The notes under the pieces: generated by a model
Told to the model about the DNA's origin: nothing
The model's database searches: none
Seen by the model: only the letters and a program-made list of their open reading frames with translations
Part shown: piece after piece, positions 63,416-64,000 of the stretch
Layout of the letters: every line of letters begins with the position of its first letter
Numbering within the stretch: the stretch's first letter is position 1
Translations under genes and position numbers: made by a program
Origin: Rhodoligotrophos sp. CJ14
Lineage (GTDB): Bacteria > Pseudomonadota > Alphaproteobacteria > Rhizobiales > Im1
Direction of reading: 5' to 3'
DNA length: 64,000 bases
NCBI RefSeq assembly: GCF_038811545.1
Contig: NZ_CP133319.1
Location: 248,001 to 312,000 of the forward strand

Positions 63416-64000
63416 TCCTGTCTCGCTGCAAACCGGATCTGCCCCTTGAGCAAGCCGGCGATCACGACAATGTCACCCATCTTCGCCACGCCGATCGCAC
63501 GCGGCATCTGCGCATTCTGGAAGCCTTGATCTTCACCAGCACCGAACCGGTCTCAGCGGCCGATCTTGGCCGCAGCCTGCCCGAGGGGTGTAATGTCCAG
63601 GGCTTGCTCGGTGAATTGCAGGGACTTTATGCGGGCCGAGGCATCAATCTTGTCCAGGTCGCGGGCAAGTGGACATTCCGCTCAGCGCCGGATCTTGCCG
63701 ACGTCTTGCGGACGGAGAGCGTCGAGCGGCGCAAGCTGTCGCGCGCGGCCATGGAAACTCTTGGCATCATTGCCTATCACCAGCCAGTGACGCGCGGCGA
63801 GATCGAGGACATCCGCGGCGTTTCCCTCTCGAAGGGCACCCTCGATACCCTGATGGAGCTTGGCTGGGTGCGCATGCGCGGGCGCCGGCGCACACCCGGG
63901 CGCCCGGTCACCTATGGCACCACCGAAACGTTCCTCATTCATTTCGGGCTAAACTCACTCAGCGATCTGCCGGGACTTGCGGAGCTCAAGGGCGCGGGCT
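63412..64000 (+). CDS. scpB: Segregation and condensation protein B, 5' part
   Basis: The first 196 residues of ScpB, which runs off the end of the window. Winged-helix features RHLRILEALIFTSTEPVSAADL and AMETLGIIAYHQPVTRGEIEDIRG and the second-domain YGTTETFLIHFGLNSLSDLP are clear. ATG 63412 overlaps the scpA stop by four bases, so the two are translationally coupled, as expected for subunits of one complex. Completeness cannot be judged. Confidence 0.93.
   Translation, partial: MILSRCKPDLPLEQAGDHDNVTHLRHADRTRHLRILEALIFTSTEPVSAADLGRSLPEGCNVQGLLGELQGLYAGRGINLVQVAGKWTFRSAPDLADVLRTESVERRKLSRAAMETLGIIAYHQPVTRGEIEDIRGVSLSKGTLDTLMELGWVRMRGRRRTPGRPVTYGTTETFLIHFGLNSLSDLPGLAELKGAG

Noticed and set aside
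1-64000. CRISPR arrays, prophage or conjugation genes
   Set aside because: No regularly spaced repeats, cas, integrase, capsid or type IV secretion genes were seen anywhere in the window.

Overview
The window is GC-rich chromosomal DNA from an alphaproteobacterium, most likely in or near the Hyphomicrobiales (Rhizobiales). Evidence is the gene order erpA < > dgt-argS-SPOR protein-nagZ-scpA-scpB, the gatC-gatA-(small chorismate mutase)-gatB cluster, HspQ, and a form II molybdenum-hydroxylase cluster in coxS-L-M order. The strain could not be identified from sequence alone. The window opens inside recJ and closes inside scpB, so both end genes are partial.

1-13.3 kb: recJ (3' part), then malate synthase G with an amino-acid-type ABC permease and binding protein on the minus strand. 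Facing them is a catabolic cluster: two enolase-superfamily acid dehydratases, two SDR dehydrogenases, a D-2-hydroxyacid dehydrogenase, an acetoacetate-decarboxylase-like enzyme and a GntR/FCD regulator. Three near-identical palindromes (AATTGGCCTGACCAAT type) sit in front of these genes and look like the regulator's operators. A queuosine pair (VUT transporter plus queF) is inserted in the cluster. 13.4-23 kb: a UdgX-type uracil-DNA glycosylase, then a form II CO-dehydrogenase-like cluster (coxS, L, M, D, E), a split XdhC pair and a fused molybdopterin-binding/MobA-like protein. These appear to be the enzyme together with its cofactor-maturation genes.

23-44 kb: housekeeping and accessory metabolism: radC, map, sfsA, a CinA-N-like protein, tRNA-Leu(UAA), an FAD amine oxidase divergent from a CurA-like reductase, an autotransporter, a CDF metal exporter, a class III aminotransferase, methylcrotonyl-CoA carboxylase alpha, a DsbA-like/acyl-CoA ligase pair, a YejA-like binding protein, hspQ and a UbiH-type hydroxylase.

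44.3-48.2 kb: the least explained stretch. A minus-strand run of five unrecognised acidic, hydrophilic proteins (96, 117, 180, 198 and 208 aa), a short coupled leader ORF and a possible 54-aa gene. Three of the proteins share a domain (FNP turn, then an LGS[IV]TL-W segment), and several end in a similar acidic-hydrophobic C-terminus. A ~48-bp element containing TGTGACAT is found upstream of both the first and the last gene, and a perfect 11-bp hairpin terminates the run. This is the best candidate for an undescribed system here.

48.3-64 kb: the gatCAB cluster, methylcrotonyl-CoA carboxylase beta (14 kb from alpha), an LprI-like protein, a YaiI-family protein, erpA, and the conserved dgt-argS-SPOR-nagZ-scpA-scpB block. 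dgt appears to lack a standard start codon. Two copies of a REP-like palindrome lie at 11.25 and 52.16 kb.
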